The notes under the pieces were generated by a model. It saw only the letters and a list, made by a program, of their open reading frames with translations. It ran no database searches and was not told where the DNA came from. Source: Marinobacterium arenosum (GTDB taxonomy: Bacteria > Pseudomonadota > Gammaproteobacteria > Pseudomonadales > Balneatricaceae). From it: a stretch of DNA of 43,276 nt. The translations under genes and the position numbers were made by a program. Shown here piece by piece: positions 8,761 to 16,539 of the stretch (within the stretch, counting starts at the first letter, position 1; the number at the start of each line of letters is the position of its first letter). The stretch lies in assembly GCF_019795155.1 (NCBI RefSeq), contig NZ_JAILYN010000040.1:1-43276 (forward strand), written 5' to 3'.

Positions 8761-8850
8761 CTCAGGGCCGGTTTGGCTGGCTCAAGGCTTTTCAACTGGG
8801 CTCAGAGCTTTTGAATTGGGCTCAGGGCTGTTCGACCGGGCTCAGGCCCA
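8761..8850. repeat. Degenerate 20-bp tandem repeat at a gene 3' end
   Basis: Four successive 20-bp units start at 8761, 8781, 8801 and 8821, each beginning CTCA and ending in G-rich TGG or GGG. A partial fifth begins at 8841. The units from 8821 onward lie in the coding 3' end of the PaaC-like gene, the others beyond its stop. This looks like duplication of the gene terminus followed by drift. Confidence 0.75.
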
Positions 8851-9604
8851 GCCGGGTCAACATGTCGTCCACCTGGCCTTGCCACTGGGCCAGGCGGTAT
8901 TCATTGGTGTGCTTCAGCAGCCCGTAGCGGCGGAAACGGTCGTTGTGTTCGGAGTCGGCGCGACCGAAGCTGGCGGCGACCCGTGGATACCAGTATTCGA
9001 CTGCCGCCTGGGCGGCGCTGGTGCCGTCGCGCTCGATGGTAGCGGCCAGGCCGCGTTCACCCAGCTCGGCGTGACGGGCTTCGCCTTGGGCGATCTGCTG
9101 CATCAGTTCTGCCAGCGGTGCATAGGAGCACTGGCGCAGCTCTTTCAGCTGGATATTGGAGGCACTGCCCATCAGGGTGTTCATCACCAGCGAATCGGTC
9201 CAGCCTTCCAGCGGGTAGTGGAACACGTTCAGCCGCTTGTCACCGCCGATACGGCGGTTGCCCAGATCCAGCGCGCGGCTCAATCGGGCCGACCAGCAGT
9301 GGGAGGCCACATACAGGCTAGGGTCGACGCCAAAATCCTGCAGCAGGTCCAATACTTTCTCGGCGTGGTCGAACTTGTCGGCCACGATCTGGGCGGCCAC
9401 CTGGCGTTCGCGCAGCCCGGGGCCCTGATTGATCTGTTCGGCAAAACCGGCCGCGCCGGCCAGCTCGGAATCGGTGAATACCACCATCAGGCGCATCAGC
9501 TCGGAGCGGTAGCCGGCGGGCAGTTCCTCGCCGCGTTCGATCCGCTCGCCCTTGGCGACGCGCTCAATCAGTGTCTTATCGTCCATTGTCATAACTGGCC
9601 CCAT
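8822..9604 (-). CDS. PaaC-like (ferritin-like) oxygenase subunit
   Basis: This 260-residue, all-helical protein belongs to the PaaA/PaaC family of phenylacetyl-CoA epoxidase subunits. Of the di-iron ligands expected, Glu47 (DSELAG) and Glu175/His178 (GEARH) remain. The first ExxH is KFDH (Lys77, His80), and the third glutamate aligns with Thr136 when the shared W-x23-CSY spacing is used. This pattern fits a structural, non-catalytic subunit like PaaC. The start may be the ATG at 9592, which has GGGG six bases upstream; the coordinates give the longest form. Its likely partner is the PaaA-like gene at 15 kb. It is divergent from the flavodoxin gene and has its own terminator. Confidence 0.75.
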   Translation of the reverse strand: MGPVMTMDDKTLIERVAKGERIERGEELPAGYRSELMRLMVVFTDSELAGAAGFAEQINQGPGLRERQVAAQIVADKFDHAEKVLDLLQDFGVDPSLYVASHCWSARLSRALDLGNRRIGGDKRLNVFHYPLEGWTDSLVMNTLMGSASNIQLKELRQCSYAPLAELMQQIAQGEARHAELGERGLAATIERDGTSAAQAAVEYWYPRVAASFGRADSEHNDRFRRYGLLKHTNEYRLAQWQGQVDDMLTRLGLSPVEQP

Positions 9605-9919
9605 ATCTCGAAAATGAAAACCCTGTCCATCAGTCTACGAGCAACCGGGCGTATTCGCCGAACTTTCAGATCTCCGCGCTTATACTGGAGGTATGCGCGG
9701 ATTGGGCGGCGATTGCTGATAGCCGGTCGTGCCGATGTCGATCAGACTAACCCAAATGCACAAAGAGATACAAGATAAAGTTTTGATTGTGATCTTTTCG
9801 TATCGCTTTCTTTGTTGTATCGTTGCCGCTGTACTGATATTTGCCCGTCGGGCGAACCGTTACGTCAGGGGCGGTGTTGCGCGGCGGGTCATGCAAGATT
9901 GAATAAAGGCGGGAAATGA
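9605..9919. other. Divergent intergenic region, AT-rich
   Basis: This 315-bp gap lies between the PaaC-like gene and the flavodoxin gene. It must hold both promoters, but I could not identify convincing -35/-10 pairs or a palindromic operator. Confidence 0.4.
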
Positions 9920-10369
9920 ATGACTGATATCGCAATTCTGGTCGGCACCGAATCCGGCAATGCACAGATGGTGGCCGATGCGCTGCAGGAGGTGCTGGAG
10001 GGGATGGAGCACGAGGTGGTGCTGCATGAGGAGCCGGATCTGGATGAGATCGATTTTGCCAATCGCGATGTGGTGATCGTCAGTTGTTCGACCCACGGCG
10101 ATGGTGAGCTGCCGGACAATATCATTCCGCTGTGCGAAGCACTGCAGGAACAGCAGCCGAACCTGTCGCATATCCGTTACGGCGTTGTGGCGCTGGGTGA
10201 TCAGACCTACCACCAGACTTTCTGCCAGGCGGGTAAGGATGTCGATGCACTGCTGGCCGGCCTGGGCGCGGTACGGATCGGCGAGCGCTTCGAAGTGGAT
10301 GCCTGCACCCAGCCGTTGCCGGATGAGGATGCTCGCGAGTGGGTCAAGGGTTGGATAACCCAGCTCTGA
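9920..10369 (+). CDS. MioC-like flavodoxin
   Basis: This is a 149-residue single-domain flavodoxin. The FMN phosphate loop is GTESGNA at 9-15, and STHGDGELPDN at 58-68 forms the second FMN-binding loop seen in MioC and sulfite-reductase flavodoxin domains. It is a cytoplasmic one- or two-electron carrier. In this cluster it could carry electrons from the NADPH-dependent reductase at 12.4-13.7 kb to the di-iron oxygenase, but that is inference. ATG at 9920 has a GGGA upstream, and a strong terminator follows the gene, so it is probably transcribed alone. Confidence 0.85.
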   Translation: MTDIAILVGTESGNAQMVADALQEVLEGMEHEVVLHEEPDLDEIDFANRDVVIVSCSTHGDGELPDNIIPLCEALQEQQPNLSHIRYGVVALGDQTYHQTFCQAGKDVDALLAGLGAVRIGERFEVDACTQPLPDEDAREWVKGWITQL

Positions 10370-10397
10370 TCGCCACAGGCACTCGCTCGTAACGCAG

Positions 10398-10430
10398 AAG
10401 GCTGCCCGCACACTAGGGGCAGCCTTTTTT
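10398..10430 (+). terminator. Terminator after flavodoxin gene
   Basis: A 10-bp stem (10398-10407 with 10417-10426) runs into six T. It lies about 30 bp past the flavodoxin stop. Confidence 0.9.
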
Positions 10431-10661
10431 ATGTTCTTTGCAGTTTTCGGTCTTTTCAGCTGTCCAATGGCCGAGTCTTCGCCAGGCACGTCAGCTGAAA
10501 TCTATCACCGATAGCTTCATACCGTCAGGCTCCCTCGTCAAAGCCGTATTGGCATCGTCCGGTTGGTGGTGGGTTTGTCGAGATGATTAGGGTAAATTAG
10601 GGAAAATACCTATCTATTGAGAAGGGCGGGACTGGGTTCCGTCGTTGTAAGGAGTTGCTTG

Positions 10662-11282
10662 ATGAATGTCTATGCCATCGACGGGATTACCCCGGTGGTC
10701 GATCCGACCGCCTTTGTCCATCCGACCGCCGTGCTGATCGGCGATGTGATTGTCGGGCCGCGCTGCTATGTGGGGCCGGCGGCCTGCCTGCGCGGCGATT
10801 TCGGCCGGCTGGTTCTGAAGGAGGGGGCCAACCTGCAGGATACCTGCGTGATGCACGGCTTCCCGGGTACCGACACGGTGGTCGAGGAGGACGGTCATAT
10901 CGGTCATGGCGCGGTGCTGCACGGCTGCACCATCAAGCGTAACGCACTGGTGGGCATGAACGCGGTGGTGATGGACGGCGCGGTGGTTGGCGAATCGGCC
11001 ATCGTCGCGGCGATGGCGTTCGTCAAGGCCAAGGCGGAGATCCCGGCCCGCACGCTGGTGGCCGGTTCGCCGGCCAAGGTGATCCGCGAGCTGAGCGACA
11101 CCGATGTTGCCTGGAAGTCGGCCGGCACCCGCCAGTATCAGGATCTGGCGGTACGCAGCCTGACCACCATGGAGAAAGTGGAGCCGCTGACCGCGGTAGA
11201 GCCGGACCGCAAGCGGTTGCAGATCGATGCCGATGAGGTGATTCCGCTCTACAAGGTGAAAGAGCAGGAGCAGGCCAAATAA
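10662..11282 (+). CDS. paaY: PaaY-type gamma-carbonic-anhydrase-fold thioesterase
   Basis: This 206-residue protein has a left-handed beta-helix with hexapeptide repeats, followed by an alpha-helical tail. The putative zinc ligands are His65 (VMHG), His82 (GHG) and His87 (LHG). PaaY in phenylacetate degraders hydrolyses dead-end CoA thioesters formed from the ring epoxide or oxepin. Its presence suggests that the oxygenase in this cluster also acts on a CoA ester. The start ATG at 10662 is set by AAGGAG at 10649-10654; an in-frame TTG 45 bp upstream is less likely. No other paa catabolic gene is adjacent. Confidence 0.88.
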   Translation: MNVYAIDGITPVVDPTAFVHPTAVLIGDVIVGPRCYVGPAACLRGDFGRLVLKEGANLQDTCVMHGFPGTDTVVEEDGHIGHGAVLHGCTIKRNALVGMNAVVMDGAVVGESAIVAAMAFVKAKAEIPARTLVAGSPAKVIRELSDTDVAWKSAGTRQYQDLAVRSLTTMEKVEPLTAVEPDRKRLQIDADEVIPLYKVKEQEQAK

Positions 11283-11319
11283 GGCCGGTTCGAAAAGATA
11301 CGGGATTAAAAAGAGTCTC

Positions 11320-11352
11320 GTAGGGTGGGCACAGACGACGTGCCCACCCTAC
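11320..11352. repeat. REP-like hairpin after paaY
   Basis: A perfect 13-bp stem GTAGGGTGGGCAC / GTGCCCACCCTAC with a 7-nt loop. No T-run follows on the plus strand, so it is more like a repetitive extragenic palindrome than a classical terminator. It may still protect or end the paaY transcript. Confidence 0.7.
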
Positions 11353-11416
11353 CGAGTAGCCTCTCGCTTGGCACTTGAAGCTTCACTAACCGGCTCTAAT
11401 CCGTGAAGAATCAAAC

Positions 11417-11707
11417 AAGAGCCGCTCAGGGAACCTGTGAATAAGTCCCTTATGTTCTCTGCAGGCTCTAGAACGGCCAGATGCGCGAAAGGCAGCGCAG
11501 CGGAATGACGCGTCTTTCCAAGCTGCCTGACAAAGCAGATGGCCGTTCTAGAGCCCGCCCTCCGGGGCTTGTGGAGCGACCAGAGCTCTGCGTTAACGAT
11601 TTTCGCCGGACAACCAGTACGCCTGTAATCGTTGCCTTGATCTCTGGTCGCTCCGAAAGCCAGAGGCCCAAGGGACTTGTTCACAGGTTCCTTAGCAAGC
11701 GGCTCTT
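11417..11707. repeat. MITE-like element with nested hairpins
   Basis: The 24-nt ends 11428-11451 and 11670-11693 are inverted repeats with two mismatches. A further 10 bp of inversion lies outside them (11417-11426 with 11698-11707). Inside are two side-by-side hairpins: 15 bp perfect (11465-11479 with 11540-11554) and 13 bp perfect (11573-11585 with 11642-11654). The right end supplies the stop codon and last codons of the DUF2889 gene. No protein is encoded. Confidence 0.7.
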
Positions 11708-12303
11708 TCATTTTCCGGGGTTGCTCTCACCAGCGGGATCAGCTCGGCGTTATCCCCCTCGTAAAAGTGCGGCCAGTGTTCGCGTACGACCGGGCCGTCG
11801 CTGGCCATGGTGTGACAGCTGTCCAGCATCGGCGGGCGCTGGTCACCGTCGGCCCAGTTTTCCTGCTGTTCGCGGGCCTGATGAGTGGCCTGGTAGGCGG
11901 TCGTCGCCACCGGGCCGAGCAGTTCCAGCAGGTGGGTACAGCCGTTGATGCCGCCGAACAGCTGACGCACCTTCTTGGTGAAGCCGGGCGCGATCTGCAG
12001 GCCGATCAGCTGTTTATAAGTCTCGGTGATCTGCGGGCAGATCCTGAACGGGGTGTAATCCATCGCCGCTTCGACGTCGAGGATATTCAAATCCAGATCG
12101 ACGGTGATCCGGATCGACATGCCGTGTAGCGGCTCGCCTACCGGGATAATGCCGTCGTTACGTTCTTTGCACTCCATCGCAAAGCTCTTGGTATCGGTCA
12201 GGTGGCCTTCGATATCCCACAGGCCATCGGTGCGCTGGAAGCCTTCGCAGCGAACCTGGCGGGTGTGCTGCAGGCTGCGCGGTTGCGGAGTGGAAAGGGG
12301 CAT
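11692..12303 (-). CDS. DUF2889 domain protein
   Basis: This 203-residue protein begins MPLSTPQPRSLQHTRQVRC and contains DGLWDIEGHLTDTKS near 26-40, the recognisable start of the DUF2889 family. No catalytic motif is known to me. It follows the ferredoxin-type reductase on the same strand after 72 bp, with a GC-rich hairpin (12331-12351) between, and is probably cotranscribed. DUF2889 genes occur next to aromatic catabolic genes, and this context agrees. Its C-terminus (ENERAAC) is encoded by the end of the MITE-like element, so the native tail may differ in relatives. Confidence 0.78.
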   Translation of the reverse strand: MPLSTPQPRSLQHTRQVRCEGFQRTDGLWDIEGHLTDTKSFAMECKERNDGIIPVGEPLHGMSIRITVDLDLNILDVEAAMDYTPFRICPQITETYKQLIGLQIAPGFTKKVRQLFGGINGCTHLLELLGPVATTAYQATHQAREQQENWADGDQRPPMLDSCHTMASDGPVVREHWPHFYEGDNAELIPLVRATPENERAAC

Positions 12304-12375
12304 GGAACGAACAATTCTCCTGAAACTGAACAGGGCCGCGATGCGGCCCTGTGATGGTAGATACGGGCCTGCGGC

Positions 12376-13689
12376 TTAATCGAGCAGCGCCAGCATCTCG
12401 TCGATACGGTTGAACTTCTCGCGTGGCTTGCCGTTCTCGGCGCGCGCCACTTCGGCCTGGTTGATCACCTGCCATTGCTCGAACGAGACCTGTTTGACGC
12501 CGCGCTGCTGCAGCAGGCTGTCGATGGTGCCATAGCCGCCACGCTCGCCGGCCGGCGGGTTGGCTTCCAGGTCGGCGATGATCTGCTTGGCCACCGCCAT
12601 CGAGTCGCTGCGGTTGGCCGGGATGACCCCCTGCGGGCCGCGCTTGCACCAGCCGGCGGTGTAGACGCCCGGTTCGACGACGCCGTCCTGGTTCTGGATG
12701 ATGCCGCGCTGCTGGTCGAACGGCATGCCGTCGATCGCTTCGCTGCGGTAGCCGATCGCCGGAATCACGGTCTGAACCTCCAGCTCGAAGGTTTCGCCGG
12801 TCGGCTGGGCACGGCCGTCGACCACCTGGTTCTTCTCCAGCCGCAGGCTGCTGACCTTGCCGTTGTCGCCGAGGATCTCCAGCGGCGAAGCGCAGAACAT
12901 CAGGTGCAGGCGGACCGGCTTGCTGTCGGCATCGTTGCTGGTATAGCTGCGCAGGGTGTCGAGGTTCTTCTCGATGGTGCGGGCAGCTTTCGGGTCCAGC
13001 CCCTCCGGCAGGCTGTCCGGCAGTTGGGCCGGATCGACCAGTGCCACGCAGCGCTCCAGTTCGCCGAACTCGCTCAGCTCGGCATTGGTGAAGCTGGCTT
13101 CCAGCGGGCCGCGTCGACCGATCAGGTAGATATCCTGAACCGGTGAAGCCGCGATCGACTGCTGGGCGGCGGCGGTGATATCGGAGCTATCCATCTCGGC
13201 GGAGGACTTGGCCAGTACGCGGGCGATATCCAGCGCCACGTTGCCGTTGCCGATGATGGCGATGCCGCGGCTGTTCAAATTCGGAGCCAGGTCGGCCTTG
13301 TCCGGGTGGCCGTTGTACCAGGCGACGAACTCGCCGGAGCCGTACACGCCGGTCAACTCTTCGCCGGGAATGCCGAGTTTGCGGTCGCAGAGCGCGCCGA
13401 TGGTCAGGGCGACCACGTCATAGCTGGCCTTCAACTCCTCGTAGCTGAGGTCCTGGCCGATGTTGACGTTGCCGACGAAGCGTACATTGTCGCGTTCGAA
13501 GGTTCGCTCGAACTGGCGCACGATGTTCTTGGTGCCCTGATGGTCGGGCGCCACGCCGGCGCGAACCAGGCCGAACGGAGTCGGCAGGCGATCAAAGATG
13601 TCAACCTGGGCATCGGCCACTTTCTTGGACAGCATATCGGCGATGTAGCAGCCGGACGGGCCACTGCCCACAATTGCGATATTGATCAT
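12376..13689 (-). CDS. Adrenodoxin-type ferredoxin/flavodoxin NADP+ reductase
   Basis: This 437-residue flavoprotein resembles mitochondrial adrenodoxin reductase and mycobacterial FprA. VGSGPSGCYIAD at the N-terminus binds FAD, FGLVRAGVAPDH is the conserved family segment, and GNGNVALDIAR binds NADP(H). It would pass electrons from NADPH to a ferredoxin or flavodoxin; no ferredoxin gene is present, but a flavodoxin lies 2 kb away. The start ATG at 13687-13689 (MINIAIVGS) has GGAGA upstream; a longer in-frame start is less likely. Position between PaaX and DUF2889 genes, on the same strand, suggests one operon serving the oxygenase. Confidence 0.85.
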   Translation of the reverse strand: MINIAIVGSGPSGCYIADMLSKKVADAQVDIFDRLPTPFGLVRAGVAPDHQGTKNIVRQFERTFERDNVRFVGNVNIGQDLSYEELKASYDVVALTIGALCDRKLGIPGEELTGVYGSGEFVAWYNGHPDKADLAPNLNSRGIAIIGNGNVALDIARVLAKSSAEMDSSDITAAAQQSIAASPVQDIYLIGRRGPLEASFTNAELSEFGELERCVALVDPAQLPDSLPEGLDPKAARTIEKNLDTLRSYTSNDADSKPVRLHLMFCASPLEILGDNGKVSSLRLEKNQVVDGRAQPTGETFELEVQTVIPAIGYRSEAIDGMPFDQQRGIIQNQDGVVEPGVYTAGWCKRGPQGVIPANRSDSMAVAKQIIADLEANPPAGERGGYGTIDSLLQQRGVKQVSFEQWQVINQAEVARAENGKPREKFNRIDEMLALLD

Positions 13690-13792
13690 CTCTAGGTCTC
13701 CAGACGTTGCCTGCACCGGCGCAGCGGTGCGTTGTTATTGTCGTTCGGTGCGGTGCATGGCAGCGGCGGGGAGCAGCGTCGCGACCATGGGA

Positions 13793-14713
13793 TTACAGCC
13801 CACCAAAGCGCTTGTAAAAACGGGGAGCCGGTTCCGGCAGGGCGCCGTCCGCGGTCTCCTGGGTTTGCGTCAGGTGTTGCTCCGCCCGGGCCTGAATCAG
13901 CCGGTAGATATTCCGGCACAGGATTCGGGCGGAGGTACCGGCCCAGTCGGCCGGCAACAGTTTTTCCGGTAGCAGCGGATCGCGCAGCAGCACTCGGCGA
14001 TAGTGATGGATCAGCAGCGTGCGCAGCTGGAAACACTGTTCAGGGGCCAGCGCGTCGGTGCTTTCCACCGCCCGCAGAATCGGCCGGAACTGGTCCAGGA
14101 AGGCCTGATAGTCTTCCGCCAGCTGCTGCAGGTTCCAGCACTCGTGTACCAGCTGCTTCAGCGGCGTCGAGGTCTGGCTGCCGACCAGTTGCGACTTCAT
14201 ATGGATGGTGTCGCCGGTCACGCAGAGATCCTGCAGGGTGTTGTTGACCTCCTGCATGTCGGCCATCGGGTGAGCCATCACCCCCGGCGCGATATTGCCG
14301 AAGCCCTGCCATTCCAGTTCTTTCTTGACCACCTTGCGCAGCTCGTTGTCGAGCTGGGTGGTAATCACCATATCCCACTGGCCGTCCCACTCCGGGTAGA
14401 GCTCGGCATAGATCCGCTTGAAGGCGCTCTCGAACCGGCGCCGGCCGGTATCGGTCAGGCTGTAATAGCTGCGCCGGCCCACCTGGGTCGAGGTCAGCCA
14501 GCCCTCCTTGGTCAGCCGGAATATCGAGGTCCTTACCAGTCGCTGGTTGAGGCCCAGCGGTTCAAGCAGTTTTATCAGGCTGCCGAGCCAGACGGTGCCG
14601 CCGCGCGGCGAGATCGCATCACCGTAGATGGTGATGATCAGTGAGCCGCCACGAATTGGGCGTTGTGCCTGGAACTCTTCGACGAGCTCTTCTATACAAC
14701 GGAGTCTGGTCAT
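13793..14713 (-). CDS. paaX: PaaX-family transcriptional repressor
   Basis: This 306-residue protein has a PaaX-like N-terminal winged helix (GTVWLGSLIKLLEPLG followed by LVRTSIFRLTKEGWL) and the PaaX central and C-terminal domains. PaaX represses phenylacetate genes until phenylacetyl-CoA binds. Here it is divergent from the PaaA-like gene, and a dyad overlapping that gene's promoter (14878-14921) is its likely operator. The start is the ATG at 14711-14713 (MTRLRCIEE). The ligand is probably an aryl-CoA but need not be phenylacetyl-CoA. Confidence 0.85.
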   Translation of the reverse strand: MTRLRCIEELVEEFQAQRPIRGGSLIITIYGDAISPRGGTVWLGSLIKLLEPLGLNQRLVRTSIFRLTKEGWLTSTQVGRRSYYSLTDTGRRRFESAFKRIYAELYPEWDGQWDMVITTQLDNELRKVVKKELEWQGFGNIAPGVMAHPMADMQEVNNTLQDLCVTGDTIHMKSQLVGSQTSTPLKQLVHECWNLQQLAEDYQAFLDQFRPILRAVESTDALAPEQCFQLRTLLIHHYRRVLLRDPLLPEKLLPADWAGTSARILCRNIYRLIQARAEQHLTQTQETADGALPEPAPRFYKRFGGL

Positions 14714-14863
14714 TAAAACTGTAACACGTTGGTGTTGATGGGACTCGCACATCGGACCGTACCGTCGGAGAGGTCCGCAAGTAGCGCGAATTCTACGGAC
14801 AATCGACTATACCGGCAACTTGGCCGGGCTGGGCGTTGATTGCCGAGCGCTACCACCAAACAG

Positions 14864-14921
14864 TTGACATGGAAGGAATGATACACTAATTTTGATCTCG
14901 GCGTCGAATTTTGTGTCACAT
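14864..14921 (+). promoter_or_regulatory. Promoter of the PaaA-like gene with overlapping dyad
   Basis: A consensus -35 TTGACA (14864-14869) is followed after 17 bp by TAATTT (14887-14892). A dyad ATGATACAC (14878-14886) / GTGTCACAT (14913-14921), with 7 of 9 positions symmetrical, covers the -10 and the expected start point. This is where a repressor such as PaaX would block RNA polymerase. Confidence 0.6.
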
Positions 14922-15008
14922 AAAGCGCAGGATTGGGAGAGCGGCGCTAATTAGGTTTGCCTTAATAAATAGTGCGATTTCTCGAACTTAGATCGGAGAT
15001 AACGGTTT

Positions 15009-15791
15009 ATGAAGACCTACGACAAAGGTGACAAGCTGCCAGAACACTACAAAGAGTGTCTGATCAACCTGATGACTTTCCAGGCTGACTCCGAGTACGC
15101 CGGTGCTCAGCGAGTTGCAGAAAACCATCGTTTCGCGCCGCGTCCGGAAGAAGCTTACCGCCTGTCCAAGAAAGTAATGGAAGAGATGGGTCACGGTTAC
15201 TACATCTGGAACCTGCTGCGCGATCTGGATGTGGACGTTGACGCCCGTCTGCACGAGCTGGCTTCCAACCCGGAAAACCCGGATCCGAAGAAAGTAAACG
15301 TGATCAACGGTTTCCGTAAGGAAAACTGGTCTGCGTTCTTCGAGTGCTGGGAAGACGTGGCACTGTTCTCCACCGTGGTAACGCCGGCGGCGGTGGCCTT
15401 CCTGGGGCAGTACCGCGAGTGTTCCTACCTGCCGTGGGCACGCGTAAACGTACGTATCCACAAGGAAGAGCACGGTCACCTGGCATTCGGTGTCTGGGCG
15501 TCCAAGCGTTGCATCGAGTTCGGTGGCGAAAAGACCCGTGAATTCATGCAGCAGCGTATTCCGAAATTCATGCAGATGGGGCTGGGCTTTTACGGTCGTC
15601 CGTCCAAGGGCGACAAGAAGTCCGAGATGTTCGATGTCTACCATGAATACGGCCTGAAGGTGAAAACACCGGAAGAGCTGCAGGCTGAATACCTGGAGCT
15701 GCTGGAAGACCGTCTGGGCGATATCGGCTTCGAACTGCCGCAGGGCGTTGAAGCGGACTACGATATGCGTATCGGTTACGGCGTAGAGTAA
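15009..15791 (+). CDS. PaaA-like di-iron oxygenase catalytic subunit
   Basis: This 260-residue ferritin-like protein is related to PaaA of phenylacetyl-CoA epoxidase. A full carboxylate di-iron site can be assigned: Glu29 (DSEYAG), Glu59 and His62 (EEMGHG), Glu115 (WEDVAL; Glu112 is the alternative) and Glu154/His157 (EEHGH). YRECSYLPWAR at 135-145 matches the RCSY region of PaaA. It is shorter than PaaA. GGAG precedes the ATG. It forms an operon with the 131-residue gene 25 bp downstream. It probably inserts oxygen into an aromatic, perhaps CoA-bound, substrate. PaaB, PaaD and PaaE are missing, so electron delivery and substrate are open. Confidence 0.72.
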   Translation: MKTYDKGDKLPEHYKECLINLMTFQADSEYAGAQRVAENHRFAPRPEEAYRLSKKVMEEMGHGYYIWNLLRDLDVDVDARLHELASNPENPDPKKVNVINGFRKENWSAFFECWEDVALFSTVVTPAAVAFLGQYRECSYLPWARVNVRIHKEEHGHLAFGVWASKRCIEFGGEKTREFMQQRIPKFMQMGLGFYGRPSKGDKKSEMFDVYHEYGLKVKTPEELQAEYLELLEDRLGDIGFELPQGVEADYDMRIGYGVE

Positions 15792-15816
15792 CTATATAGA
15801 TAAAGGAGTACCCACT

Positions 15817-16212
15817 ATGATCGTTCCATCTCCGGATAAGCTGGTCGAAGCCAATGCCAGTGTGCTTGCCAAGTTCGGTTACGAGCCTTTTGGCGGGGCC
15901 GAAGAGGATTGGTCGGGTATGTGGGCGCTGCTGAAGGGGGACTTCGCGTCAGCGGAGTTCCCTGATGTGCCTGATTATGCCGACCTGACGCTTTCCCAGC
16001 AGGAAGCGGCCAAAATCTACATGCGTCGCCGCCTGATCGCCGACCGGTTCTTTGAAGAGTGTCGCATGATCCAGGCCGATCTCTATAAAGGTATCGATAC
16101 CGAACAGGTGGAGCGCTATACCCTGGCGCGTGATGCCTATGAAGACAGCGTGAACCATTTCGGCGAAGCGCGTGAGAAGGTCGCCAGCGTGCTGCGAGGC
16201 ATCTACTGGTGA
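15817..16212 (+). CDS. Unrecognised partner protein of the PaaA-like subunit
   Basis: I do not recognise this 131-residue protein. It has no signal peptide or membrane segment and looks mostly helical and acidic, with tryptophans near the start (EEDWSGMWALL) and the extreme end (GIYW). A charged helix near 70-80 (IYMRRRLIADRFFEE) follows. It starts 25 bp after the PaaA-like gene with a strong AAGGAG, and a hairpin follows it, so the two form a tight operon. By position it is the best candidate for a small structural or coupling subunit in place of PaaB. That is inference from context. Confidence 0.7.
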   Translation: MIVPSPDKLVEANASVLAKFGYEPFGGAEEDWSGMWALLKGDFASAEFPDVPDYADLTLSQQEAAKIYMRRRLIADRFFEECRMIQADLYKGIDTEQVERYTLARDAYEDSVNHFGEAREKVASVLRGIYW

Positions 16213-16227
16213 TCTGCTGACAGTTTT

Positions 16228-16268
16228 GCTCCGAGGCTTGCCGTTGCCGGCCTCGGAGCGTCAGCCTT
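16228..16268 (+). terminator. Hairpin after the PaaA-like operon
   Basis: GCTCCGAGGC (16228-16237) pairs with GCCTCGGAGC (16250-16259), followed shortly by six T. The rest of the 556-bp gap up to the TRAP operon is AT-rich and carries the two sites listed next. Confidence 0.7.
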
Positions 16269-16459
16269 TTTTATCAGCCTGTCAGGCCAATCCTTTCCCT
16301 TAAACAGATGATTGCCAGCTGTCAGGTTGGACCGTCGTTACTGTTCTTGTGCTCCGTGGAGCGGCCGTTCGGCGATTGAAGCTGGATGGCAGTTGACTTT
16401 CTGTATTGTCATTAAGATGTTAACTAAAAACAGTGCAGAATGCTGTCGATGGTCTACCT

Positions 16460-16483
16460 TTTCCAAATGGGAAATAATCTTGT
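16460..16483 (+). promoter_or_regulatory. LysR-type box upstream of TRAP operon
   Basis: TTTC-N7-GAAA (16460-16474) contains a T-N11-A LysR core and runs directly into TAATCTTGT. Nearly the same block stands before the MBL-fold gene (20330) and the flavin monooxygenase gene (22767). It lies about 295 bp before dctP. Confidence 0.6.
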
Positions 16484-16525
16484 GATGCATCCTGCAGTTA
16501 TTCGCCCAGGCAAATACGCTATGGT

Positions 16526-16539
16526 TTGACCTTGATCAA
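16526..16539 (+). promoter_or_regulatory. FNR/Anr-like box upstream of TRAP operon
   Basis: TTGAC-CTTG-ATCAA matches the FNR/Anr consensus TTGAT-N4-ATCAA at nine of ten positions. A smaller palindrome TCTTG-TG-CAAGA follows at 16561-16572. Function is inferred from sequence only. Confidence 0.4.

Noticed and set aside
9605-9919. tRNA or small RNA gene in the divergent gap
   Set aside because: No cloverleaf, and no promoter-terminator pair was found.
8822-16212. A standard phenylacetate (paa) catabolic cluster
   Set aside because: Only PaaX, PaaY and two PaaA/PaaC-family proteins are present; ligase, reductase, isomerase, hydrolase and thiolase genes are missing.
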